Positions 15,251 through 23,622 of a stretch of 26,398 bases of DNA are shown piece after piece. The stretch comes from Nitrospirota bacterium (lineage in GTDB: Bacteria > Nitrospirota_A > Leptospirillia > Leptospirillales > Leptospirillaceae): positions 1 through 26,398 of the forward strand of contig JAKCCY010000028.1 of assembly GCA_021838765.1 (NCBI GenBank). The letters run 5' to 3'. Position 1 is the stretch's first letter. Every line of letters starts with the position of its first letter. The notes beneath the pieces are model-generated. The model had not been told where the DNA came from. It saw nothing but the letters and a program-made list of their open reading frames with translations, and did no database searches. The translations under genes were made by a program, and so were the position numbers.

Positions 15251-16312
15251 TTGCAGCTATTTACCTTTTCCTTAACCAAAGAGATCCTCGTTGGTGTCAG
15301 GCTTGAAGATATTCTCAAGATCCTCAAAGGAGACCAGCTGGTCCCCGGTTCCCGAGATGGCCTTCAGATAGGCTCTATCAACGAAGTTGGTCTTCCTGCC
15401 GATGTTTTCGACTTAAGAAAAGCCTTCACAAAAGAAACGGACCAGTCACCTCCGGCCAGGCTTCTGGTGATCTCTTTTTCAAATGGAAAACGATTTGCCC
15501 TCGCAACGACCAAAATGGGAAAAGTGATTCGGGAAAAAACACCCAACGAAACAAAGACTCTTGAAAAGTCAGGTCTTCCTTTCCTGCGGTACTCAGATAC
15601 GATCGATTCCCTTCCGGTTTATGTATTTGACCTGAAGAGCTTCGAAGAATATTTGGGACTTCTGTGTCTTGCTTCATCCTCCAAACCAGAGAAAGAAAAG
15701 CCTCCGATGACGATAAAATCAGGCCATCCTTTGCCAGGACAAGACGATCCCGAAGCTGACTTGTTAAGTCAGGTTGGAAAAACCGCAAGGGAAATCCAGA
15801 AGATTCTCTCCATGTCTGACTCGATGATGGATACGATGAAGATGATGGAAACACACCTTCCCCAAACCTCTACCGGTCTCGAAGCTGTCTCGAAAATGAC
15901 TGAAGAGGCAGCCCACAAGCTCCTTGAGGGATTTGAAAGGTCCCTGGAAACAAACAGGGAGCTCAAAGAAGCGGTTACCCGGATAAAGAACAACCCCCAG
16001 ACACTCGAAACGGAAATACAGGTTGTTGAATCCTTGCTCATGGAAGATGAGGAGAGAATTCTCCATGGGTTCGAGGCGATGGTCTTTCAGGACCTGGTGG
16101 GGCAAAACATCCGTAAAATGACCGGAACACTAAACGATCTCCAGAACAAGCTTCTGACGATCCTGATGGATCTATCACCTGGCCCGAGACATGAATCAGC
16201 CGCAAAAAACTTAGAACACAAGGCAGAAGAGCTGGACTTGAAGGGAACAGGCCACCCAACCGATGTCAATCAGACCGATGTCGACAAACTTCTGTCCGAA
16301 TTTGGGTTCTAG
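15251..16312 (+). CDS. CheW-CheZ fusion protein (chemotaxis coupling plus CheY-P phosphatase)
   Basis: Residues 1-140 resemble a CheW domain (LFTFSLTKEILVGVRLEDILKIL... ADVFDLRKAF... PVYVFDLKSF), which couples receptors to CheA. After a Pro/Lys-rich linker comes a long helical region with a CheZ core, AMVFQDLVGQNIRKM. Asp281 and Gln285 fit the catalytic D..xQ pair of CheZ. The extreme C-terminus VNQTDVDKLLSEFGF (339-353) is the classic CheY-binding amphipathic tail. The protein should dephosphorylate CheY-P at the receptor array. I prefer TTG at 15251 because AGAGG (15241-15245) precedes it and the CheW fold begins there; TTG at 15191 in the same frame has no site. No other chemotaxis genes are in the window. 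Confidence 0.75.
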   Translation: MQLFTFSLTKEILVGVRLEDILKILKGDQLVPGSRDGLQIGSINEVGLPADVFDLRKAFTKETDQSPPARLLVISFSNGKRFALATTKMGKVIREKTPNETKTLEKSGLPFLRYSDTIDSLPVYVFDLKSFEEYLGLLCLASSSKPEKEKPPMTIKSGHPLPGQDDPEADLLSQVGKTAREIQKILSMSDSMMDTMKMMETHLPQTSTGLEAVSKMTEEAAHKLLEGFERSLETNRELKEAVTRIKNNPQTLETEIQVVESLLMEDEERILHGFEAMVFQDLVGQNIRKMTGTLNDLQNKLLTILMDLSPGPRHESAAKNLEHKAEELDLKGTGHPTDVNQTDVDKLLSEFGF

Positions 16313-16447
16313 CGTATAGACAACAGGTTCTCAGGCATTCTACCGCGCTTGAGCCACTTTTAAATCTTGTGGTAAGGTACAGGGGTGGAGAATGGTCTTC
16401 AAGACAAAATAAAATCAAACAGTTTTAGAACATGATAAGGAGTTAGG

Positions 16448-16687
16448 ATGGCAATCGTTCATTGTGCGCGTTGTGGGGCTGATGCAGAGGGTCTTGAGCA
16501 ACCCCCCTTTCCGTCAGGATTTGGAAAAGAGGTACAGGAGTCCGTCTGTAAAACGTGCTGGACTGCATGGGAGGATATGCGCGTCAAAGTAATCAATGAA
16601 TATCGACTGAACCTGGGAACGCCAGAGCACAGAAACATGCTTGTCAATATTACCCGGGAGTTTCTAGGTCTCAAAAAACCAGAATAA
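16448..16687 (+). CDS. YggX-like Fe(II)-trafficking / oxidative-damage protection protein
   Basis: The 79-residue protein follows the YggX pattern: an N-terminal strand with Cys, E-G-L..PPFP...GKEV..SV, W..W......INEYRLNL..PEHR..L...REFL. YggX proteins protect iron-sulfur clusters and are linked to Fe(II) handling in the cytoplasm. Unlike the usual single conserved Cys, this one has two CxxC pairs, C6/C9 (CARCG) and C34/C37 (CKTC), which could form a zinc- or iron-binding knuckle. AAGGAG (16437-16442) lies five bases before the ATG. It is followed by a strong terminator shared with the opposing gene. An iron role would suit an Fe(II)-oxidising host. Confidence 0.7.
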   Translation: MAIVHCARCGADAEGLEQPPFPSGFGKEVQESVCKTCWTAWEDMRVKVINEYRLNLGTPEHRNMLVNITREFLGLKKPE

Positions 16688-16716
16688 ACCAACACCAGAA
16701 GCCGCCTCAGAACACA

Positions 16717-16750
16717 TCAAAAAGCCGGTCATGTACGACCGGCTTTTTGA
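16717..16750. terminator. Bidirectional intrinsic terminator
   Basis: TCAAAAAGCCGGTC (16717-16730), loop ATGTAC, then the exact complement GACCGGCTTTTTGA (16737-16750). The 14-bp stem carries an A run on one side and a T run on the other, so it can work on both strands. It sits between the convergent YggX-like gene and the proline-dehydrogenase-like gene, whose stop lies at 16753. Confidence 0.9.
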
Positions 16751-16752
16751 TC

Positions 16753-17565
16753 TCAAATCTCTCCAAGCTCCTGAATTAAAGCGAGATGCTTCCGGGCACC
16801 GGGTCCATAAGGAAGCACCAGTGTTACCGGGAATCCCCCTTCGAAGAGCAGAGAGCGAATTTTTTCTTCCCGGCGCCCCAACCACATCTGAAACTCCATC
16901 ATCCTCGGATGAGCATTCTGGAGCTTCGATGCGCCTTGCAAAATCTCTTCATCATGAGTCGCAAGAGCAAACATGGCGCCCTCAGAAAATAACCACTCCA
17001 TATAACTTTGGTATTTTCTCCTGATCTGCGCCGGGTCATCGGTTCCAGGTTCAGTCGATACCGGAAACTTCCCTTTGACCAGACGGACTCTCGCCCTTTT
17101 GTTCAGGATCGTCTCCAGATCTTTATCTGTTCGATCAAGCCTCGCCTGAAGAGTTATCGACAAATGTGCAAACTTCTTCCTCAATTCCAGAAACGTATCG
17201 AGTGTCTCCCCCACTCTCGGGCCCTCTTCCATATCAATCCAGCAACCGATTGAATACTCTTCCGCTGCAGTGATTGCAGCGCGGAGATGATCCATCGCAT
17301 GGTTTCCTGAAGATGGATACCCTGATTGCGACAGGGAAAATGAAATTCCGCCCCGAATCATCGTGAGCCCCATCTGATGGGAAAGCTCTTTTATCTCCTG
17401 CAGAAAAAGTTCTCCATCCGCCTCGCCATTATCAGAGAGCATCGGCAAAAGAATTGTGCCGATCCCCTCCTTGTTCAAAAGTTTGGCCCGTTCAAGGGCT
17501 TCTTGTCTCGTCTCTCCTGCCAGATAACGTTTTTCCAGGGTATTTGAAGGGGAACTCTCCGACAT
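16753..17565 (-). CDS. Proline-dehydrogenase-like flavoprotein, substrate site altered
   Basis: The 270 residues match the PRODH beta/alpha barrel in order: RYLAGET (13-19), CWIDMEE (108-114), LQARLDRTDKDL (139-150), VRLVKGKF (160-167), LATHDEEI (201-208), EFQMWLGRREE (224-234) and LPYGPG (251-256). FAD-binding elements look retained. However, the Lys of the ISVKLT strand is Ser here (ISFSLSQSGY, 73-82). The paired Arg of the final YGP..W..Y..RR motif are Leu-Ile (YGPGARKHLALIQELGE). These residues hold the proline carboxylate in PutA and monofunctional enzymes. A different substrate or lost activity is likely. GGAG lies five bases before the ATG at 17565. It is last in the minus-strand block, 35 bases after the helicase gene. 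Length is slightly short (about 300 usual). Confidence 0.75.
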   Translation of the reverse strand: MSESSPSNTLEKRYLAGETRQEALERAKLLNKEGIGTILLPMLSDNGEADGELFLQEIKELSHQMGLTMIRGGISFSLSQSGYPSSGNHAMDHLRAAITAAEEYSIGCWIDMEEGPRVGETLDTFLELRKKFAHLSITLQARLDRTDKDLETILNKRARVRLVKGKFPVSTEPGTDDPAQIRRKYQSYMEWLFSEGAMFALATHDEEILQGASKLQNAHPRMMEFQMWLGRREEKIRSLLFEGGFPVTLVLPYGPGARKHLALIQELGEI

Positions 17566-17600
17566 TTTTTCTCCATATTATAAAAAGTGCGTTTTTGATC

Positions 17601-20600
17601 TTAAAAGAGATCTCCCTCGCTTGAAAGCAAAGATTCTATTTCCGCCAAATCCAGCCCCTCAACCAAGTCAAACCTTTCATCTGCCATGACTTTTGCAAAA
17701 AGGGCAAGTTTTTTTTCTTTGAGCCTTGCCACATGCTCTTCAACAGTTCCTCGTGTAAGGAAACGGTAAACAAAAACAGTCCTGTTTTGACCGATCCGAT
17801 GAGCCCTGTCTGTTGCCTGATTTTCGACCTGTGGATTCCACCAGGGATCATAATGAAAAACATAATCCGCATTAGTCAAGGTCAGCCCGACACCTCCCGC
17901 CTTGAGACTTGCCAAAAACAGCCTTGGAGCATCGTCCCCCTGCTTCTGAAAAGAGTCGACCATTTTTTGCCTCTCAAGAAGTGACGTCCCCCCATCAAGA
18001 CGGAGGACGGGGACCCGCTCCGACTTGAAATATTCCTCAAATCGATCAAGGACACCCACAAACTGAGAGAAAAGAATCACTCCATGGCCATCTTCCAATG
18101 CTTCCGAAATTTTTTCTTTTACCGTCTGAAATTTTGCAGGACCACCCATATGGAGGGGAGGAATATCTTTCACCAGCTCGGGGTGACAGCAGTATCGCCT
18201 CAGTGTCATTAAAAGCGAAAACACCCCAAGGCGATAAGCTCCTGCGTTGACCTGCTTCAGGCTATCCCGTCCTTGATCCTTGAGTTTTCTGTACTGATGG
18301 CGCTCTTCCGGCGTTGGATCTATCCAGTAATCAATGATGACTTTTTCCGGCAGGTCTTTTAAAACATTTTCTTTCGTTCGCCTCAGGATCAGTGGAGAGA
18401 TCAATGAACGAAGAAGATTGACCCCGTCTACACCCAATGCCCCGGAACCTCCATTCTGGACAAATATTCTTTCAAACCGACGCCTGCTCCCCAGAAGTCC
18501 TGGCATGACAAAAGCAAAGATCGACCAAAGGTCTACCAGATGATTTTCAACCGGTGTGCCTGATAAAGCAAGCTTAAAAGAAGACTTCAGGGAAAACATC
18601 GCGGTCGCAATCCCGGAGGCCGGGTTTTTCATGATCTGGGCTTCGTCCGCGATGATTGAGTGAAAACGAACCTTAGAGATTTCATCCAGATCATTTCTGA
18701 CTGTCCCATAGGTAGAAAGAATAACGTCGGCCATTAAAGCCCTGCTCCAGCGCTCCCGTCTTAACGGACCATGATGAATCGCAGAGGTCAGGGTCGGAGC
18801 ATGTTTGGAAATTTCTTTCTCCCAGTTAAAAAGAAGAGTTGCGGGAAGAACGACCAGAGATGGAGGAAGTTTCTCCCCCTGTTTTTTGGCCTGTTCAACC
18901 TCAAGAACAAGCTCAGCGAGAACCGTTAGTGTTTTTCCAAGCCCCATCTCATCGGCAAGAATCCCTCCCAACCCTGACAATCGGAGAGAATGTATCCACG
19001 CTGCTCCTTCCCTTTGATAATCCCTGAGAGGAACCTTGATTGACCTGTCCAGAACAAAAGATTCTTCGCTTGACAGATCTGAAGTCTGAAAGGGCGTTAA
19101 ATGACCCGAAAGGTCATCATCTATCTGAAAGGGAAGGTCAGGACGGCTTTTGAGCAAGATGGATCCGTAATACTGGCTGATGACTGCCCGACCTTCCTGA
19201 TCCGTTTCCAGAAGCACTGAAAGGTCTTGGATTTTCTGATGAAGTTCGAGATCCATCAAAACAGAAAAGTTGTCAGAAAGATGGTAAACAGAATCCCCCA
19301 TCTCCCCCGGCAGATGTGGCATATCCCAGATCCGGTCCTTCGCCTTTAAAACACAATGAACAGAAATGGGATTATTGAGCCCATGATCTAATTGGGACAC
19401 AGATCCAGCCGGGGATAAAATGGCAAGAAGTTCCACATCTCCTGAGTACAAGAGATGTTCGGATGATTCGATTTGCCCGACAGAAAATCCCGACCTCTTA
19501 AGGGCAGGTAATATTTTCTGATAAAAAATGCTCCTGTCTTCTTTCGCAAAAGATATCCATGGCTCCGTTGAACCCCGCCCAATCGTTTTTTCCAGGATAT
19601 TCCGGCAGAAAAGCTCTTTCTGCCGATCCCTGTGAATCAGACAGATCTGGTCCGGGAATCTGGCATCATCGCTCCACAAAACATCTCCGAATGCAAGTCG
19701 CTGTGGACCAAATAATGCGACACTCTTTCCTCCAGATCGAAGATAAGGAAAAATATTGACCCCTTTTCGATGGAAATCCCGGATATCGACACAAGCTTCC
19801 CACTTTTCTCCATCTAAAGTTACCGGAGGATAAGAATATCCTTCCAAGCAGAAAGACAAACACTGTTCCGAAGTTAAGAATCGGGATCGATGCAAAAGAT
19901 CCTCCGGGTGAAGATAAAAAGATTCCTTCAGAAAAGAGGACAACTGCTCAGGAAGTCTTTCATTGACAAAAAACAGGGTATTTCCCGGCAACAAAATACA
20001 GGACAAGGGGCCCAACAAAAAAAACTTGACCGACGAAGATGGATAGCTCTTCCCGGAGACCACCCATGAAGCATCAAGGCTGATTGTTCTGCTATCCGGA
20101 TCCGGGATCCACCTCCCCATCCATTTAAAGATGCCCACCGCAAATGTAAGGGGAGAGCACAGACCTCCATGGTTTATTTCGAGAAGAAATAGATTTTCCG
20201 TTAAGAGGCGTTTTAAAGACTCAACGGATTTTGGACGATAAAGATTGACCTGGCGACCGATGACGGAGATGACCTTGTCAATTTGAAAGCATAGCTCCAG
20301 CTCCAGGAAAAACTTGCCGTCAGATCGATAAGAATACCCTGGCAGGCGGCTACGAAGACTGAAAACTCTCGTCGTTTCGAGATCAATGGGTACATGATTG
20401 CGATCTACCAGAATAAAGCCTCTGTCACCCTGTTCTTCATACCATAACAACCTGTCAGGGATTTGCACCCGTGGTTCCGATGCTAAAAACTCTGGCTCGC
20501 CAGCATGATTTTTAGAAGAAGTATGATTGAACCGGTCGAAAATTTGGTTTTTTAAAGGTTTTCCAGGGGGAAAAGGGCATTGATCACTTTCAAGGCAATA

Positions 20601-20885
20601 GGCAATAGCTGAAATAACATGAGAACAGGCTACAGATAATTCTGAGTAGATTTCAGGAGAACAGGATGAGCAGGATATTTCCCGATACGAATTTTTATCT
20701 CCCAGATAGACTGCTATCTGACGACTATCCCTTGTACCATATAACACCTTAACCCATAAAGGAGAATGAGATGTCTTGACTTCTTCGAGCGTCGCATCTT
20801 TCTGAAAAGAAAGCGCACTCGAGAAAAGCAGGGAGCCTACTTGGGTTCTTAATTCGGATAACGTTTTCGGCCAAGTCGACTTCAT
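17601..20885 (-). CDS. SNF2-family helicase with N-terminal SWIM zinc finger
   Basis: The 1094-residue protein has a SWIM-type zinc motif near the N-terminus (C72, C75, C87, H89), a long middle region of unknown fold (about 110-600), and a full SNF2 ATPase. Motif I is LADEMGLGKT (643-652), motif II is DEAQ (747-750) and motif III is SGTPVEN (775-781). The C-terminal helicase domain has ILFSQF (937-942), LASLKAGGVGLTLT (991-1004) and QATDRAHRIGQ (1023-1033). Such proteins translocate on double-stranded DNA and remodel DNA-protein complexes such as stalled RNA polymerase; the target of this one is unknown. The ATG at 20885 is preceded by AGGAC. All catalytic motifs are intact. It lies downstream of lexA, which fits a DNA-maintenance role. 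Confidence 0.9.
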   Translation of the reverse strand: MKSTWPKTLSELRTQVGSLLFSSALSFQKDATLEEVKTSHSPLWVKVLYGTRDSRQIAVYLGDKNSYREISCSSCSPEIYSELSVACSHVISAIAYCLESDQCPFPPGKPLKNQIFDRFNHTSSKNHAGEPEFLASEPRVQIPDRLLWYEEQGDRGFILVDRNHVPIDLETTRVFSLRSRLPGYSYRSDGKFFLELELCFQIDKVISVIGRQVNLYRPKSVESLKRLLTENLFLLEINHGGLCSPLTFAVGIFKWMGRWIPDPDSRTISLDASWVVSGKSYPSSSVKFFLLGPLSCILLPGNTLFFVNERLPEQLSSFLKESFYLHPEDLLHRSRFLTSEQCLSFCLEGYSYPPVTLDGEKWEACVDIRDFHRKGVNIFPYLRSGGKSVALFGPQRLAFGDVLWSDDARFPDQICLIHRDRQKELFCRNILEKTIGRGSTEPWISFAKEDRSIFYQKILPALKRSGFSVGQIESSEHLLYSGDVELLAILSPAGSVSQLDHGLNNPISVHCVLKAKDRIWDMPHLPGEMGDSVYHLSDNFSVLMDLELHQKIQDLSVLLETDQEGRAVISQYYGSILLKSRPDLPFQIDDDLSGHLTPFQTSDLSSEESFVLDRSIKVPLRDYQREGAAWIHSLRLSGLGGILADEMGLGKTLTVLAELVLEVEQAKKQGEKLPPSLVVLPATLLFNWEKEISKHAPTLTSAIHHGPLRRERWSRALMADVILSTYGTVRNDLDEISKVRFHSIIADEAQIMKNPASGIATAMFSLKSSFKLALSGTPVENHLVDLWSIFAFVMPGLLGSRRRFERIFVQNGGSGALGVDGVNLLRSLISPLILRRTKENVLKDLPEKVIIDYWIDPTPEERHQYRKLKDQGRDSLKQVNAGAYRLGVFSLLMTLRRYCCHPELVKDIPPLHMGGPAKFQTVKEKISEALEDGHGVILFSQFVGVLDRFEEYFKSERVPVLRLDGGTSLLERQKMVDSFQKQGDDAPRLFLASLKAGGVGLTLTNADYVFHYDPWWNPQVENQATDRAHRIGQNRTVFVYRFLTRGTVEEHVARLKEKKLALFAKVMADERFDLVEGLDLAEIESLLSSEGDLF

Positions 20886-20964
20886 CTCTGTCCTGTGAGC
20901 AAAAGAGGGAAAAACATTCTGTCGTGGAATGAGCCGAGGTCAAAAAAGAGGAATAAATAGATAT

Positions 20965-21426
20965 TTATAGAGTACTTCCAAGCTCTTTGATCAAAAGAAG
21001 AGCCGAAAAAAGCAGGGCAAGCACCAGTGCTCCTCCAATAATCAGGAAAGCTCTTCTCTTGTCCAGTTCATGCGCATCATGCGAAACTTTTTTAAAATGA
21101 CCTGAGATGTTGGTTCGGCCCATAAGAGCATCAACAACGCAAAAAGAAAGGAAGCTCTGGAGGAATGTCAATGCCGTGATAAAAGAAAGTATGATCAGTC
21201 CAGTTGTAAAAAGAAGAGGGTGATTGAGGACTGAAGGCCATTGCTCATTGTAGATAATGACAGCAACAAATCCTAAAAAAGCCACACCCCCCCTCAATGC
21301 CCTGCCTTTAGGGCTAATGTTTCGAATGCCAGGGCAATATTTTTTCGAATCAGGCCCAAGATCATCCAGGGATGTGGGTATTTCAGAGTCGTCATCACCA
21401 TTTGGAGTGTTCTTCTCAGAAACCAT
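20965..21426 (-). CDS. Small membrane protein, family not recognised
   Basis: The 153-residue protein has an acidic N-terminus (DDDSE...), a CPGIRNISPKGRALRGG segment just before the membrane, and three predicted membrane helices at about 45-60, 70-97 and 126-147. A charged loop (KKVSHDAHELDKRRA) lies between the last two. Its start overlaps the end of lexA by 11 bases, so translation is probably coupled to lexA. No catalytic motif is visible. The single Cys followed by Pro-Gly-Ile before a basic patch is the only distinctive feature. I do not recognise the family; a role in the SOS response is only a guess from position. Confidence 0.7.
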   Translation of the reverse strand: MVSEKNTPNGDDDSEIPTSLDDLGPDSKKYCPGIRNISPKGRALRGGVAFLGFVAVIIYNEQWPSVLNHPLLFTTGLIILSFITALTFLQSFLSFCVVDALMGRTNISGHFKKVSHDAHELDKRRAFLIIGGALVLALLFSALLLIKELGSTL

Positions 21427-22108
21427 TGGACCGACCGCCTGTTCGCGCTATGGACCTGAATAGACCGATCATTCTTCCTTGAACCAGTCCTGACTCATCT
21501 TCCGGCAACACGATTCGATCAGGATAGGCTGGATTTGCTGCCCTTAGAATAAGCCTGCCCTTATCGTGGATATACGTTTTTAACGTCATCTCCCCCTGAA
21601 TTTGCGCAACAATAATATCACCATTAGACACTGTCTCACATTTTTTTATGAATGCAAGATCCCCTTCATGAATCCCGACCCCGGTCATGCTATCGCCAAT
21701 AACGCTTAATACATAATCCGGTTTTTCCGAAAGAAACGAAGCTGGAATGGTGATTTTCCCGTCAGAGAGCAAATCTGACCCGGTTGCTACACCGGCACGA
21801 ATACGCCCGATTCTGGGTACGGTAAGCCATTCAGGAGAAGCATATTCATCCTGAAAAGACGATGCTTTAGGTGTTAGACGTATACCTCGCGCTTTCCCCG
21901 GAATCTTTTGTATGTAGCCTTTTTTTTCAAGGGCCTCAAGATGGGTTCCAGCACTCTTAGGGTAAGGAATCCCCAAATGATTCGCGATTTCGGTAATGGT
22001 GGGAGGAGAAGAGTTCTCTCTCATCCATGAAAGGATAAAACGGAGAACCTCCTCCTGTCGCTCAGTTAATGGTTTGGTTTTTTTTAACTTTTCACCATCT
22101 AGTATCAT
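21416..22108 (-). CDS. lexA: LexA repressor
   Basis: LexA represses SOS genes and self-cleaves when RecA is activated. The N-terminal winged helix (LTERQEEVLRFI... PPTITEIANHLGI... HLEALEKKGYI) is followed by a linker and the S24 peptidase domain. The cleavage site is Ala105-Gly106 (RIRAGVATG), Ser140 sits in GDSMTGVGI and Lys177 in EMTLKTYI. The length of 230 is slightly above the usual 200-215. The ATG at 22108 is preceded by AGGGG. It starts only 11 bases after the nuoN stop, with no obvious separate promoter in that gap, and overlaps the next gene. No LexA operator could be identified because the motif of this lineage is unknown to me. Confidence 0.95.
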   Translation of the reverse strand: MILDGEKLKKTKPLTERQEEVLRFILSWMRENSSPPTITEIANHLGIPYPKSAGTHLEALEKKGYIQKIPGKARGIRLTPKASSFQDEYASPEWLTVPRIGRIRAGVATGSDLLSDGKITIPASFLSEKPDYVLSVIGDSMTGVGIHEGDLAFIKKCETVSNGDIIVAQIQGEMTLKTYIHDKGRLILRAANPAYPDRIVLPEDESGLVQGRMIGLFRSIARTGGRSNGF

Positions 22109-22119
22109 CAGGGTCCCCT

Positions 22120-23565
22120 TTAGGGGATAAAAATCGCAAGAGAAGACTTGATGTACTCAACAAATGGAGTTGGGTAGACCCCCAGAAAAACCGTCATACC
22201 TGCTGTCAGAAGGAGGCCAAGCCTGCCCAATGAGGATGATTTGAATTCGACGGCGCTCTCCGGATCCTTCATATACATTAGCATGACTATTCGAAGGTAG
22301 TAAAAAGCTCCGATTGCGGCAAAAATGATACCGACAACGGCAAGCCATGCATAGCCAGCATGAATGACCGCAAAAAAGACATAGAATTTTGCAAGGAAGC
22401 CTCCAAAAGGAGGTATCCCCGCCAAGGAAAACATAAACACCAACATAGCAAATGCCGCAACAGGATGTCTTTTATGAAGACCTACAAGGTCTGATATTTC
22501 CTCACCCTCTTCCCCGGATTTTCTCAGCATGAGAACAATACCAAAAGCACCCAGTGTCATGAACATATAGACAAAGAGATAAAACATGAGGGCAAAAAGA
22601 GACTCCCTGTTTGGTTGCAAAAGAGCCATGGAGGCATAACCGGCGTGGCCAATAGAAGAGTACGCCAGCATTCTTTTAATATTGGTTTGCCGAAGTGCAA
22701 CGAGATTCCCCACAAGCATAGAAAGGATTGAAAGGATAACAATCAGGATATTCCAGTCAATTTTATCAGCAGAAAAAGAAACCCAGAAGACTCGAAGAAA
22801 GACTCCGAATGCGGCAATTTTTGAAGCAGTGGACATAAATCCGGTAACAACGGTAGGAGCCCCTTCATAGACATCCGGAGTCCACATATGAAAGGGTGCA
22901 GCAGATATCTTGAAGGCAAACCCAACGAGAGTCAGGACAATCCCAAGGAGGATCATCGGCTTTAAAGAACCCGGATTGGCAACAAAAGCAGCGATGCCGG
23001 AGATAGTCTCGGTGCCAGTTGCACCATAGAGGAAGGAAATGCCAAAGAGGAAGATGGCCGCAGAAAATGCCCCAAGAAGAAAATATTTGAAAGAAGCCTC
23101 AACAGATCGATGAGATCCACGCTTGAGTCCCACCATAACATAGAAGCAAAGGCTCATGAGCTCAATGCCAAGGAACAAAGTAATCAGGTCCCCCGCCGAA
23201 ACCATAACCATCATGCCGACGGTGGAAAAAAGAATGAATGCGTAGTATTCCCCGATATGAATATCTTCACGATCAAGATATGGCAAGGAAAACAGGATCG
23301 TAATAATGGCGGCAATATATATGATCATCTTGAAGAAGTTTGAAAAAGGATCAATGATATAAAGCCCCTGATATAGCGGTAGTCCCTTCCCATTAAGCCC
23401 GTACGACGCAATCATCGCAAACAGAAGGGATGCAATCGTAAAATAGGCGAGCCAGGAGCGTTTTTCGCTGGGGATCATTGTGTCAAGGATTAGTATCACA
23501 CACCCAAAAAACGTCAGATAAATTTCTGGCATCGTCCCAAGAATATTTACCAGAGAAAAAGACAT
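22120..23565 (-). CDS. nuoN: NADH-quinone oxidoreductase subunit N
   Basis: NuoN is one of three antiporter-like proton-pumping subunits of complex I. The 481-residue protein is highly hydrophobic with about 14 membrane helices. Characteristic segments include ELMSLCFYVMVGLKR, the central FKISAAPFHMWTPDVYEGAPT helix with its Lys, STASKIAAF with a second Lys, and KRMLAYSSIGHAGY. It follows nuoM with a 57-base gap and uses the ATG at 23565 after an AGGGGG site. In Fe(II)-oxidising bacteria the complex is generally thought to work in reverse, consuming proton motive force to reduce NAD+. Confidence 0.95.
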   Translation of the reverse strand: MSFSLVNILGTMPEIYLTFFGCVILILDTMIPSEKRSWLAYFTIASLLFAMIASYGLNGKGLPLYQGLYIIDPFSNFFKMIIYIAAIITILFSLPYLDREDIHIGEYYAFILFSTVGMMVMVSAGDLITLFLGIELMSLCFYVMVGLKRGSHRSVEASFKYFLLGAFSAAIFLFGISFLYGATGTETISGIAAFVANPGSLKPMILLGIVLTLVGFAFKISAAPFHMWTPDVYEGAPTVVTGFMSTASKIAAFGVFLRVFWVSFSADKIDWNILIVILSILSMLVGNLVALRQTNIKRMLAYSSIGHAGYASMALLQPNRESLFALMFYLFVYMFMTLGAFGIVLMLRKSGEEGEEISDLVGLHKRHPVAAFAMLVFMFSLAGIPPFGGFLAKFYVFFAVIHAGYAWLAVVGIIFAAIGAFYYLRIVMLMYMKDPESAVEFKSSSLGRLGLLLTAGMTVFLGVYPTPFVEYIKSSLAIFIP

Positions 23566-23622
23566 TAGACCCCCTCAATCAATTTCCTTTAATCAGCACC
23601 AGACAAAAATCATTAAACCTGT

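Noticed and set aside
22114..22127. Hairpin at the nuoN stop as a terminator
   Set aside because: The stem is only five base pairs and has no T run after it on the coding strand.
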